Shown piece after piece: positions 24,658 to 36,668 of a stretch of DNA of 64,000 nucleotides (position 1 is its first letter; every line of letters starts with the position of its first letter). The notes beneath the pieces were generated by a model. The model was not told the DNA's origin and searched no databases. It was given only the letters and a program-made list of their open reading frames with translations. The position numbers were made by a program, and so were the translations under genes. The stretch spans positions 5,495,445-5,559,444 of the forward strand of contig OX465286.1 in the NCBI GenBank assembly GCA_949987705.1, written 5' to 3'. The stretch comes from Thereva unica. Its lineage: Eukaryota > Arthropoda > Insecta > Diptera > Therevidae.

Positions 24658-24894
24658 GTTTCGACGATTACTACCGCTCCCTCCGCCCGAAGATGGACCA
24701 GCGCAAGTGTGTAAGTGGGCGAAATGCCGAGCATCCCGGCCATCCGGAGCTCCTTATCAATTGCCGGAATATTTGGTTTAATGAGTTCTGGAGCCAACAT
24801 AACAAATGTAGCTTTGAAGAGGGCGCCACAAACCCCTGCACAGGACGAGAGGAGATGACTGATTACGAACAGGAGGGTCTTGTGCCTTTTGTTG
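24658..24894 (+). CDS. mtt: mtt exon d: ligand-binding domain; Leu replaces the glutamate-binding Lys
   Basis: The exon completes a glycine codon and reads FDDYYRSLRPKMDQRKC, then the FNEFWSQHNKC lobe-2 helix and a loop with CTGREEMTD. It ends DYEQEGLVPFV at donor gtgagt. In glutamate receptors the segment is YEQE(S/G)K.xFV, and that lysine (mGluR1 Lys409) contacts the ligand gamma-carboxylate. Here codon CTT at 24879-24881 gives Leu243. The cysteine spacing of the lobe is preserved, so the domain is probably folded and functional. The insertion between strands (about residues 173-190) is longer than in mGluR1. Confidence 0.95.
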
Positions 24895-26284
24895 GTGAGT
24901 GTTTTATTTGAGTGTTTATCATCCTGCACACACAGGACAACAACAGCAACAACAACGGGGCAACTGCTCCTCTGCTGCTCCTGTGTGTCATTCCTGTACT
25001 GCCAATCTTGCCGTTTAAAATATCTTTTAAGAAATGATATCATTTCTCATTCTGTATTTTATTTCTTTATATTTTTTTTTCTGTGCTCTCTTTTTTCCTT
25101 ATTTTTTTTTGTGTTCCATTTACTAGAAATGATATCAATTTGTATTCATGGACAACTGATAACGCCTTGAATTGTTTCTGTGTGCTTGCGGCAACGTGTA
25201 TATAAACTTTCGCCCATTTATTGTGCTTAGAGTCCTTTTTGCGCCAGGAAGGATTCGGCGAATTTAAACAAGGCATATACACGAAACAATATTCATTTCA
25301 CTATGACAGTAAACGTTATGCGCCCCCGTATTGGAATCGGCGGCGGCGGCGGTGGCGGCATTTCGGTTGCTTAGTGTGATTTAGAATTTATCTGTTTTTA
25401 TATGTTTTAAAATCTGATCAAGTTGCCTCCCTTAAGATAAGCTCCAACCGAGAAACAGACGAGAAGTGATTCTAGACAGATAATACAATGCTCTGTCTTA
25501 TCGGGCGGGGGTGTTGTAACAACGTACTTGTTCTTGTTCTTGTTCCTGTTCTTGTTTTATTAGTATATAATACAAACATACATACATATATATGTACAAA
25601 TGCCTATTTACTTCAATGCCGTTTCAGTTTCAGGCAGCCAGGAGACGGGGCCGGGAGGCGGGGGGTGGATTTTTGTTATCTTATAATTATGAAACAGAAA
25701 TAATATAAAACAGAAATTTCCGAATGTGTAATGCCCTTTTCAACTTTAACTTTTCTTTTAGTTAATTTTAAAAGGAAGCGTTTTGCATGAATTTTTTAAT
25801 ACAATTTTCGTTTGGGACACTCTCGCTGAACAATTTTCGAACTCCCAGAGGGCGGGGAGTGTGCTAAAAATATTCTCTGGTATGAGAGATGGAGGGAATA
25901 TATACATATACATACATACATACATACATATTTAAGCCCAAGAAAAATTGCTTCCTTTTTTTATTTTGTTTTTGTTTTTTCGTTTATTGTGTTGAGGCTT
26001 ATTTATCCCATCAGTTTCTCTGTACAAAAGATAACAATGACAAATTTTCTGATTAAATTAAAAATGAATTTGCGTACCTACCCAGGTAGCAGCAACAACA
26101 ACAAAATTGATTATGTACAGAGATAAGAAGACATATTTTGCGCAATTAATTTTGCTTGTTCATGTCAGCATTTCTGTCTTTTGTTTTTTTTTTTTTTTTT
26201 TTTGTAAAAATGAAGCATAGTTTTGTTTTTAATGTAGTAGTAATCATAATTCATAATCGAAAAGGGTGAGTCAGTAAGTCAACT

Positions 26285-26350
26285 TAGGGGTCAAGTGCCA
26301 GACTGTCAGTCCAGCGAAGTCGAAAGGTGGGGTTCGATTCCATGACCGGA
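26285..26350 (+). mobile_element. tRNA-like SINE fragment
   Basis: A good B box (ggggttcgattcc, 26329-26341) lies about 50 bases after a weak A-box-like stretch (ggtcaagtgcca). It immediately precedes the TIR element at 26367. A complete cloverleaf cannot be drawn. Confidence 0.4.
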
Positions 26351-26366
26351 TTAACTCTTCGTCTTT

Positions 26367-27779
26367 GGGGTCGTCTATAAATTACGTGAGGCGATTTTTG
26401 CGATTTTTCGACCTCCTCCCCCTTTTGGTGAGATTTGGCTCGACCCCCTCCCCTTCCCTCTAATCTCACGTGAGATTTTCAGATTTGAAAAAATCTCTAG
26501 TATTTAACACTAAAAATACGTATTTACGGGCGTAACCACTACCTTTAATTATAGATAACTGATAATTCAAACTCCTACTAGCCCTTCTCCATTCCACTAG
26601 CTTTTTTCCCTTGTAGTGGACACACAACTATCAAAACGTGAGCACTCATAATCACGAGAATTTTATTACGCTAAAATTCGGCGAGGGCCCTTCCTGTAGT
26701 TCTATATTCTAATGGGCTTTTCGCGGGTCAGTGTTACTTGGATCGTACGCCGCAGCAGTAATCGACTCTCGCGTTTGACTGGCCGGTGGCGGCTAAACAA
26801 TCGATGGGCTAGGCTACTATGGTACTTTCTGGCGTTCGCATAAAATTGTTTGTGTAGGATTTGGCCATATCTTAAGGCCCCTTTCACACACAGATCGACG
26901 GCAGGCCGTGGCCTCAAAGTTTTCGCCTTGAAGCCAAGTATCACCACACACTCCTCCGGTCGCCAATCGGATGGGGTCTGCAGTCGCCATCCGGATGAGT
27001 TTGTCGTAAGTTTGTGCCTGAAGATCTCGGATTGTAGCACTTAAGTTGTTTCAATCGACCTCTTCATACAAACATTTTTTGTAACACTCGAATATTTGTA
27101 TGAAGAGGTCGACTGAAACAACTTACGCCGCCTCAGAACTTCTAATCTGTGTCAAGTCGTAAATTTACGACACGATCTCACGCCGTATCCAGTCGGACCT
27201 GAAAGTAAGGCGCGAACTAGGCGCGAAAACCATCCACATCTATATTCGCGCGAACGTTCACGGAGTCTGGAGCCGCCTTAAGTCACACAAACATATTGTT
27301 GCAGAGGCAATATATTTAATATCTCCGCATTGTGTTAGCAAATATGGTGGTCCGTGTATTTTAAAGGCTTTTCAAGTCACCAATCTGTTTGTGCCTGTAA
27401 AGTTTTCTTTGAGGCCATGGACTGATATGCTCAACTGTCGTCTTCGCCTGTGTGTTTGTAGGGAATCATGGCGTCACCTGCATGTCACGGCATATCAGGC
27501 GGATATCTGAAGTCCTCATCCCTTAGTTAGAGTGAGTATTGTGTGGCCTTCATTGGGCTGTGCCTGCCGACCTGGCCTGCCGGCGGCCTGTAAGTGAATG
27601 GGAGTCTTTAGTGGAGAAATATTTTGTACTTAATTTAACCCAGTTTTCTAGCAATTTTACACTGTTTCTTGAGGGAAAAAAATTACGTGATATTTGCCGA
27701 GACCCCCCTCTCCCCCACGTGAGATAGAGTGAGATTCTGCTGGACCACCTCCCCCTCACGTAATTTATGGACGGCTCCA
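26367..27779. mobile_element. DNA transposon, 1.4 kb, TACGTGAGG terminal inverted repeats
   Basis: The left end ggggtcgtctataaattacg and the right end (reverse complement gagccgtccataaattacgt) are near-identical inverted termini of about 26 bases, continuing into gtgagg and a C/G-rich block. Homologous to 11003-11640. Reading all frames gives no transposase motif, so it appears non-autonomous. It contains a 31-bp hairpin at 27042-27125. Confidence 0.72.
27042..27125. repeat. Hairpin with 31-bp arms
   Basis: 27042-27072 and 27095-27125 are reverse complements with one mismatch (30 of 31), separated by 22 bases. It sits within the 26367-27779 element. Confidence 0.92.
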
Positions 27780-30700
27780 AAGGTTCGATAAATCTAATAT
27801 TTTCTTTCTCTTCTCTATTCTCTCTCTCATCTCTTGTTTGTTTGTTCTAGTTCTAATGTTAATTCTTGATTTTATGTACTTTTTCCACTTTTCATTGTGC
27901 TAATTTAAGAGTTATTCTTTTGCGCAAATATTACTCCGATAAATAATAACAATTCACCTCTCGCGAGTCCTGAAGAAGACCCTCTGTCTATTGAGTGTGT
28001 GGAAGCCTTCCCTTGGGGACACTGGATGGCATAGAAATGTCGTGCAAAGAAGAATTCAAGACGAGCTCGGCCTTGGATTTGCTGTCTGTTATCGTCACCC
28101 CCGTTGTAGATAAAGGAAGGGGTAGTAGATGCATTAGAATTGATCTCCAAGACCAAAAGTTTTTGCTGCTGCTGATTGAAAAACAAAGTTCTTTTATCGT
28201 GGGTTGGGAAATTTGTATAGCAAGTTAGCGTGCTGACTAGGTAGTGTGGTCTGCATTGCCGAGAGGTGAATGAATCAACTTCGACAAAGTACCTCGATGG
28301 ATATAGGAAGTGTAAGTAAAGAGGAGCCTTCTAGGAATTTTTTTTTTTGCGGCAGGGTTAATGGGAGGAAGGTAGTTCCAACCTTCGATGAAGGAATGAC
28401 GTACACCAGGGCATGCAGAACTTTTAAACTATAATGAATATAAAACTAGGACTCAGGCTTTAAAAAAAAAAAAAAACTTCGACGTCCTACCAGCACACAC
28501 AGTATTTAAGTAAACTTTGAGAGAGAGCTCCAATGTGTCCAAACAAGGAAGTTAAAAAAACAACAACAACAATGTCTCCTTCTCACCTCGTGTTACCAGA
28601 AACAATTTACACTTTTTCCCGAAGTTCGTGTCCCATACTCCCGGCCACCACCACACACAGCCAGTGACTTCCCAACTTCAATAATGATATATTAATGATA
28701 TTTTTAAGCATTTCCTTTTGGCCTGGCGAATTCAACTAAAAAGATAAATCGATATACGTGGGCATAAAACGAATACAGCAACAAAAAGCTCAATGGTTAT
28801 CTTATTTATTAATTCTGTCATTAGGAGAACGAAATCCCAGAAGAATATCTTTTTCCGATCCTCTGTAAATACATTTACACGGAACGAGGAGAAAAGTAAA
28901 CATGATGTGGAAATCAGTTACATTCCCCGGTATGGCCGGCCTAAGACTTTTTAGCAGATCCGGGGATGAATAGGTGTAGAAGGAGAGACAGGGTGTTTCT
29001 TTTTTTTTGTCATGATTTTCCTCTCTTATTGTTACACTCTCTGTAAGGCCAGCATCCCCAAGTTCTGTTGGCATGTTTTTTGTGTCATTTGGCCCTTTTT
29101 TTTATTTCTTCTAATGGAAAAACAATTTCTAAGTTATGAGAATTGTTTTCTGAGTACCAAGAACGGGGCTCGGCCCGTGTAGCCAAGGAGATTGATTACC
29201 TTTTTTCATATACCAGGAGTTAATAATTAAATTATATCCCCATTAAAGATTGATTAAATAGGGCCAGAGATTTCGTTTCTCTCTACTTCTGCAATTAACA
29301 CATTACACGAACGATTCTTTCAGCATATACCCCAAAAATATCGTAAGGATATGTGTGCCAAAAACGTCGGCAATTTTTCCCCATTTCGATTCTGCACAGG
29401 AGGAGCACAAGCATCATACATACACAGGTAAAAAAAACTCTACCTTCATTCAATATGCATTATCCAGATTTTTGTTGACGTGTTACAAAATATCAAAAGC
29501 TACACATTCACCTGAACACAACAAAACCCCGAAGCAGTCACAAATAATTAAGCCCCTTGTGATGACTTGTTTTATGGGAAAATTATCTTTTCCTCATTAC
29601 TGCTTTATAGAGCGGCGCCCTCCCGCAGGAGCTGTGCTTGCTCTTTTATTTAATCGCCTTTTCATGAAAATTTCTAATCTCCCCCGAGAGAGAGAGAGTG
29701 ACAAATTAACCAACATAAAAGACACCCGCTCGACTGAAAAAAAAAAAATGAGAATATTTCAATCCGATTGGTGATAAATATCAGCAGTCAGCAAAACTTT
29801 ATCAATTAATTAAAATTAACCCCTGGAGGTGGGTGGAGAGTGCACGGGGTGCATAGGATATACACCAGTGGCGCTCTCGGCTCTCGCACCTGGTCGGGGG
29901 GGAATTTCCTCAATAATTCCGGATCCCACTTAATCCCTTTATTGAGCGGTTTATCCACCCAGGAGATCTCTCTCAGCATCGTTGTGGTGCGGTCGACAAG
30001 CTCTGAATTTCATCATTACCTGTAGAATTGCAGTAAGGAGCTCGTTTGCTGCCGGTTTGTGTTACTTAATCAACGAAATAAAAAACGACACGCAATTGCC
30101 GAAGGTGTTTAAAGGCAGAGTCTTAAAGAGGCGTCAGCTTTATGTCTCTCTGCCCGCCACCGCCGATCCACCTCGGATTTAGAGATTTAATCTATCGAGT
30201 GGTCAGTGAGACACTCAAGGAGCAAATGGGGCCATCACCGATTAGGTCAAAGGTTTGCACCTTGTCCAGTTTTCGCTTGGACGGTTTTCGACCGCACACA
30301 TTTCACAGTCCGGCAACCTGGAAGGAAGAATTTTCATCTCCTGCGAGATTCCAGGAACGAAATGTGTACTTACGGCTTGGAGTTTTGCAGCATTCGGTCC
30401 GTGAGTATTGCTTGGCAATGCAAGAAGTACTCAAGCTCTTAAACATTATTCTCAAGTTCAAGAAACCCTACCACAAAGCCATCACCGGCAATGCCGTCTC
30501 AGCGAGTGCACACCCACGAACACCGACGAATGAAATGAAGCCGAAGAGTGAAGTCAAAAATGGAAGAAAAATATTACCGAAGCCAATTATGTCACAGTTT
30601 CAGGGAAGGTATCCTTAAAAATATCAGGTGGAGGAGGTGGAGCTAACGCGGTGGGGGGGGGGCTCTAGCGAAAAAATTATAGATACTAAATTAATCTACG

Positions 30701-30977
30701 TAAAATTCAATACAAAATGGTTTTATCCACTTTTTGCTACTTAAGGAGATATAGAGGGAGGAAATTTGTACATTTTTAAAAAAAATATAAATGGGACCAT
30801 TCTGCGGCAACGCTGTAGCTCCTTTAGGACTCCTTCCTAGTCAAGCAAAATGATGCAATCACCGCCATCTGCACTTCATTGAAGGAAGTACGCTGGAGGG
30901 GTTTTTGCAAGTGAAGTGAAGAGCAATTTCCCCTACCTCTTTCCCCGAAAAATACATAGGTGAAGTTGACATTTTCG

Positions 30978-31360
30978 CCATAAGTACATTGCCTAGGTTC
31001 TTAGCTCAGGCAGAACCTTCTTTCTGGCCTGTATCTCTCTCCGAGGGGCCTTTGCCGGAGCTGCGCCTCCTCACCCGGCTCTCTAGGCCGCTTGCTGGCT
31101 TCCGAAGTTCTTGTGGCCTTCTTCGACTGCGTTACAGCCGCCGCAACGTCCTCTTCTTATCGGAATGCTTAGTGGGCACTGTTTGTGTAACTACTTTCGC
31201 TCTACTACTGTGCCCTTTTTCTACTCCCCTTTCCTCCTTGAAAGAGGTTGCTCTCATCTTTCTAACGATCACCAAGATTGTGTGGACGATGTTGTTCCGT
31301 CCATTCAGGTCGTCCATTCCTCCGTATTTTATTTGGACTCCCAGCTTCTGGAAAACGTCG
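30978..31360. repeat. Duplicated repeat, copy 1 (pair of 36200-36668)
   Basis: ccataagtacattgcct, caggcagaaccttctttc, tccttgaaagaggttgctct and ccattcaggtcgtccattcc are shared with 36200-36668 at high identity. The minus frame reads LGVQIKYGGMDDLNGRNN, TILVIVRKMRATSFKEERG and VEKGHSSRAKVVTQTV in both copies. That suggests an old coding region, possibly a LINE ORF1. No named domain recognised. Confidence 0.8.
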
Positions 31361-32330
31361 TCCCCCGTGTCGTCCCCCTCCCCCTCCCCTACATGTAGTG
31401 GCGACATTACTCGCCCTACTTAACCTTTTTAGCCCGCTCAGGTTGCCTAGCAAGCTGGTGATGCCAGGTCTTACCTTTATGGTGCGGTCCTTCGCTGTTT
31501 TTGTGGGAGGCGCCCTTGCCTCCTTCGCGAATCCTTTAAAAGTTGCCTCTTCTTCGTCTTGTATTGGGTTGGGCTGGGACGGAAATTTCCTTTGATTTGA
31601 ACCAAAAAACCGACACTCGACCGGATCGTACACAAGCCAAGCCAAACGTCTTATCTACACGTTTGAATTTGCGAACGCTTGCCAAGCCTTGACAAACGTG
31701 TAGATCCAGCATAATAACGCATTGCTCAGAGTGAACCCGCGTGGTTGGCTGGTCACACATGCATGCAGGTTGTTGTCACTCACTGCTGCTGCCAGCTTAT
31801 TCCACCGCGAGAGGCGCTTTTCTACCTCCTGCATCTTCGTCATCACACCCCCATCTTAGTGGTAGGTAATCTCGTCTAGAGATCCCTGCATTCGATTAAA
31901 ACGGATAATATCTGCCCTAACCTCTGCCGCCTCACCGATTGTCGCCTTGATCTTTTGTTTCAGATCCTCCGTCTTGCCCTCACCAGTTGTCGGCTCCATT
32001 AGAAGGTCGCCCTTTTACGAGTGTGACCCTGTTTTAAAACTCCGTAAGAGAAGCGCATCCGTCCTGACTTTTCGCAGGAGGTCCGCATGCCGCTGTTATA
32101 ATAAGGGCGTCAGGCCTTTCCTTTTTTGGACTTCCTGTCCTCCTTTTTTCTTCTTCTTTCTTTTCCTCACCTTCTTGGTCTCCACCCTAATGCAAACGGA
32201 CTTCTTCTTTTCGGGGGCCCCTAGGGGGGGCGCCCATCGTTATGTCAGAGGACTCTCCTTTTTCTTGGGGGTTTTCGCATAATTGTCCGCTCTATTCCTC
32301 TTTGGGTTCAAAGCTCTATGGCCATCATAT
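31360..32330 (-). pseudogene. Probable continuation of the repeat ORF (unrecognised)
   Basis: Minus-strand frames are rich in Lys, Arg and Pro with stops every 60-130 codons (31262-31645 open in one frame). It abuts the duplicated repeat in a consistent orientation. It may be the rest of an ORF1-like gene, but this is weak inference. Confidence 0.3.
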
Positions 32331-33179
32331 GTCTTTTAAAAACCCAAGCGGCCGCTGTTCGCCTGTTGTAAGGTAATTTTTTTTATTGTTACTCACGGAC
32401 CTACGATAAATGTATGAAGGATCGACAGAAGGTCAACATGAATGTGAATGATGCAGCTCTCCTATAGGAAGACAGCCTGCTTTTTTCACCAACAGATTTA
32501 TGGGCGTGCAGCTTAAACGCCAACAGAATAATAACGCCCTTAAATCTTAAAAGCGCAAAAGCGCGAATTTTTTCGAATTCCACCATATGAGCTTCGGATT
32601 TCATGATTTCACTCACACCCCCCCCCCCCCCCCAAATATATACCAACACCTGTATGGAATAACCCGTCGGTGTGTGTATGGTATGTGTACAGCCGTGAAA
32701 ACAGCCTCCTGATGCCCGGCATATTTCCGAGAATTATGTTTTAATAACGGCCGGTGTTTGCCCGCTGTAAAGTCAATTTGTTGTGCGTTTTACTCGAGTT
32801 AATTAATGTATGGCTTTCAGCACGTTCGACGAATTACTTTGCATGGTTTTAATTGAGTCTTCCTGGAAGTTGGTGTTAAATATGGAGCTTTATCTATGAC
32901 ATTTTTGCAGGGCAATCGATGAGTGGATTGAAATTAAGTTAAAGGGTCGAGCAGAGTCCATCCTGTTACATTATTTTCTCCGAATTGCTGATGAGCTGCT
33001 GAACATTAAATTACCCCGAAATGGCGAGTTTGATGTTGCACAAATTCAATTGTGGAATATTAATAACTGTCCAAAGTTAATTGTACTCAGCCGGGGGGTC
33101 GGGGGTGGGCTGCTGTTGCTGTACACCAAATTTCGTTTTGTGATTTTCCAACTAATTTGAATACTTAATTGTTTTACAG

Positions 33180-33346
33180 TTGATGCTGTCTACGCGATGG
33201 TATATGCAATTCACAACTACTACGTTGACTTGTGCAGAAACGATCCCCAAAAATGTAGGAAAATGAATGAGTTGCCACCCCCGCTGGGCTTAAATCTGCT
33301 AAAATACATTCACAGCGTCTCATTCACTGGCCAACAAGGCACCAGG
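33180..33346 (+). CDS. mtt: mtt exon e: end of ligand-binding domain
   Basis: Two bases complete a valine codon split across the 8.3-kb intron, then DAVYAMVYAIHNYYVDLC follows, the conserved lobe-1 helix of mGluRs (usually xAVYAMAHAL). Next come a CRKMNELPPP turn and LGLNLLKYIHSVSFTGQQ. The acceptor is gttttacag. The donor is gtaagt after an AGG codon, so the exon ends in phase 0. The Pro-rich loop is different from the usual DAMxxxDG of vertebrate receptors. Confidence 0.95.
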
Positions 33347-33434
33347 GTAAGTGTGTATTATCTCTCTATCTCTCTAGTAGCATTTAACTAATTAATCTAA
33401 TACACATGCATAATTATTTTTACATCGTTTACAG

Positions 33435-33538
33435 ATTCGTTTCAACAAGGATGGTGATGCCTATGGCTTCTACAATATTTATCAGTATCAACTTAGGGAG
33501 AAGTATGACTACGTCCAGGTTGGAACATGGAAGCAGGA
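33435..33538 (+). CDS. mtt: mtt exon f: last strands of ligand-binding domain
   Basis: The reading IRFNKDGDAYGFYNIYQYQL corresponds to the F(D/N)xxGDAxGxYDIxxxQ motif found in all mGluRs, followed by KYDYVQVGTWKQ. The last two bases (GA) pair with the first base of exon g to give glutamate. The donor is gtgagt. Only 88 bases separate it from exon e. Confidence 0.95.
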
Positions 33539-36199
33539 GTGAGTAGAGGGAATTTTGTTAAATTTTTAAAAGGATTCTTTATTAACGTCTAGGTGATAAT
33601 TTTCTTACCTAATCAATCATTTCACGCTGGGGGAGAGTAGAGGCAGGCTCTCTAGTAGCGCGTTGTGTCGTGTGCTTGTTGCGATGAAAGGAGCAGCATC
33701 CTTTGATTATTTTATGAAGAAAAGGGTTCTTTGTTTGAAAAATTATTTTTTTTATATATATATAGATATATGTGTATATTATGTATATACACAGAATCAG
33801 AAAAAATGCTGCCGGCTCGCATTTCTCGAAATAAATAACCTTTTTTGTTGTTGTTGCTTTATACAATATATACTTATAAATGTATAAATGAGAAGGAACA
33901 CAAAAATCGATAAATGAAAGAAAATAAATTCAGCAGATAGAGTAATAATTAGAAAATGTATTGAGAAATGAAAATGTATATGTTTTTTTTTGCTTTCTTT
34001 TAACGTGTTTTATCAACCATGAACGGGGAAAAAAGAATCTTCTCAGAATTCCATTAAACCCAGTTTAAGAGATGTAAACTTATTCAGGATCAAGGCATCC
34101 CAATTACAGACAAGTCACAAAGCAGCAGCAGAAGAAGAAACAGAGAAAGTTTCCCACCTTTTATTGAGAAAAATTGTGCGGCCCCGCGCGCAGCCCCCGC
34201 CCCCTGCCCTGTGACCCCCACTCTAAATAAGCGGCCGGTCCCAATATTCGTCTCTGGGCATTCCTTCTTGTACGTCAGTTATTTGGTCTTATGTCTTACT
34301 TTCGTCTTATTAAAGTTTCTCAGCGACTCTAATTGCCATCGTTTATGGGGAATTTCAGAAATAGCAGAAAACTCAAAGGATAAACTTAGGAAGAGCGACA
34401 AGAGCTGCCGGGGATCGGGATCGATGGGGGTGGAAAAGGGCCGGTGCGGGGGCGGGGGCATTAGAGGAAACAAGAATGGGGTAAACACAGAACACAGAGA
34501 AGAGCACAAGACACGAAAACCTATTAAATTAAACAACTTTGTACTATTATATTTTATTTAACACTATACTTAGTGCCGGGGGGCGAGGGCGGGGCGAGAC
34601 AGGCAGAATATTCCCCGGCACCACCCCCAAAATAATGGCAGAGCGCTCTATTTTTGATGGAAAACAACTAAAAAGAGACAGTGTGGGGGGGGGGGCGCGC
34701 ATAAATAACCCGATGAAAGGGTAATGTCAAGTACAATGCCGTATATTTATGGCCCCCAATACATTTAGTTGGTCTCTATGCCACCTTTATTGAGGTATGA
34801 TGTAATTCTAAAGAGAGAGAAATTTGTAAAATTGGAGTGATTTTTCGCGCGCCCCTCTTAAGATACCGCGTAGGTACCATTCATTATGCTCAACCTCTTG
34901 ACGGATTTTTTTTTTCTGTTGTTTTGTTGTTTTGTATTTTGTGCCCTCAGCATGACTACTCTTCGTGTAGAAAACACCTGCCTTTAATTACGGCAGCGCT
35001 GGGCATAGAAACAAATTAATTATACTCGAATACCGGATACTGGATACAATTAGTGTTTTTGTGAACCGAATACAAAATACCAAGTATGCCTGCCTCTCTA
35101 GCTAGCCTGGCGGCGGGGTGGTTGGTGTTCATTAAAAACATCTTAAAATTTCATGTCAATTTTCACTATTTTTTTTTCTTGTATTTCTCTTTTTTTTCGA
35201 TTGACGCCGCCTGAGAGTAGGAAGCATGAGAAGACATTATTGATTTAGAAAAGGTCACAAAAATGTAATTAAGATTTTTTTTTTTCTGGGTGATAAAATT
35301 TCACACACACACACAAAATCTGAACTGAATGATGAATGAAATATGAAAAAAAAAAGGTCAAAAATCTTTTCAAAAAGTCATAAACGATACTCGGTTTCAA
35401 TTAAACTAATCTATTACCGACGTAGCCTCTCTGTGGGTCGGTCGGTTGTTTTTTACTGCATACTCTTGGGAATATTTAATTATGCATACTTTTAGGCGTT
35501 GTTCTTTTTTTGCAAATTTATATTTCTAAAGCTCTGAGTCAACATGCGTGTCTGAATAGGGCTTCGCGCTTGATCTCTCTCTCTCTCTCTCGAATCCTGT
35601 ATTAAGTGTATATTTTTATAAATATTTCATTGTTGCTGTTATCAATCATTATGACTGGGGAAAAGGGTTGCTGGCTAATGTTTGTGCCTGGTTTTTGTGT
35701 TGTAAGATACTTTCTGAAAAAAAAAAAAAAACAAAAAAGAATGTGCGGGCGGTTTTTCCATAGACGCTGTGCCCTCGGCTCGATGATGACAACGTTTTAA
35801 AACTTATCGATTTGCATGACTCTCGTTAATTTGGAAACATGCTAATTATTGTAATGAATTTTGTCCATGAATGGATTTTCTGTCTGCAATCGGCCAACTG
35901 GCCGTGATATTGCTGTGAGCTTACGAACGAATTTTTATAAATTTATTAAGCATTAGGCGCTGCTGTGAATGCACCTAAAATTCATCGATCAGTGTTTTTG
36001 TAATCAAGAGGCTCATTACAGAGAATTTTGGCGAAAAGAAAAAGCGTGCGCGTCCGTTTCACTCAAAAATTCCCCAACGGAAAAATAGCTTATACACAGA
36101 ACGGACAAAGAGGATAACCCAAGGCACCAATCTGGTAAACGATTGTTTCCCTCTCCATCGCATGTAGTAGAAAGAGTCCTCCTGCATTTCTTCATTTTG

Positions 36200-36668
36200 C
36201 CATAAGTACATTGCCTATGTTCTTAGTTCAGGCAGAACCTTCTTTCCGGCCTATATCCCTCTCCGAGGGACCTGCTACACCTATACCAGGCGCTCTCTTT
36301 GGCCGATTTTCGTCTTTCTTTTGCGGCGACTTCTCCTTCCTCTTCTTTGGAGCCCTTTGCCGGAGTTGCGCCTCCTCACCCGGCTCTCTAGGGCGCTTGT
36401 CGGCTTCCGAAATTCTTGTGGCCTTCTTCGACTGTGTTACAGCCGCCGCAATGTCCTTCGATCTTCTTATCGGGATGCTTAATGGGCACTGTTTGTGTAA
36501 CTACTTTCGCTCTACTACTGTGCCCTTTTTCTACTCCCCTTTCCTCCTTGAAAGAGGTTGCTCTCATCTTTCTTACGATCACCAAGATTGTTTGGACGAT
36601 GTTATTCCGTCCATTCAGGTCGTCCATTCCTCCGTCTTTTATTTGGACCCCTAGCTTCTGGAAAACGT
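36200..36668. repeat. Duplicated repeat, copy 2
   Basis: Matches 30978-31360 but retains about 85 additional bases near 36270-36355 that copy 1 has lost. The minus-strand frame 36388-36756 gives EDVFQKLGVQIKDGGMDDLN and onward. The high identity suggests recent dispersal. Confidence 0.8.

Larger units (their letters stand above)
24895..33179 (+). other. mtt intron d/e (8.3 kb)
   Basis: GT-AG intron. It contains a tRNA-like SINE near 26290, an inverted-repeat transposon (26367-27779) and the left copy of a duplicated repeat (30978-31360) whose probable continuation reaches about 32330. Simple repeats include a catacata tract near 25911-25931, a T run near 26190 and a C run near 32620. Nothing identifiable was seen in 27780-30977, including the plus-strand open frame 30142-30618, or in 32330-33179. 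Confidence 0.75.

Noticed and set aside
29355..29774. Plus-strand open frame of 139 codons
   Set aside because: No domain, spans A runs and simple sequence; no splice or promoter support.
30142..30618. Plus-strand open frame of 158 codons
   Set aside because: No recognisable domain, no homologous copy, biased low-similarity composition; lies in an intron of the receptor. Likely chance.
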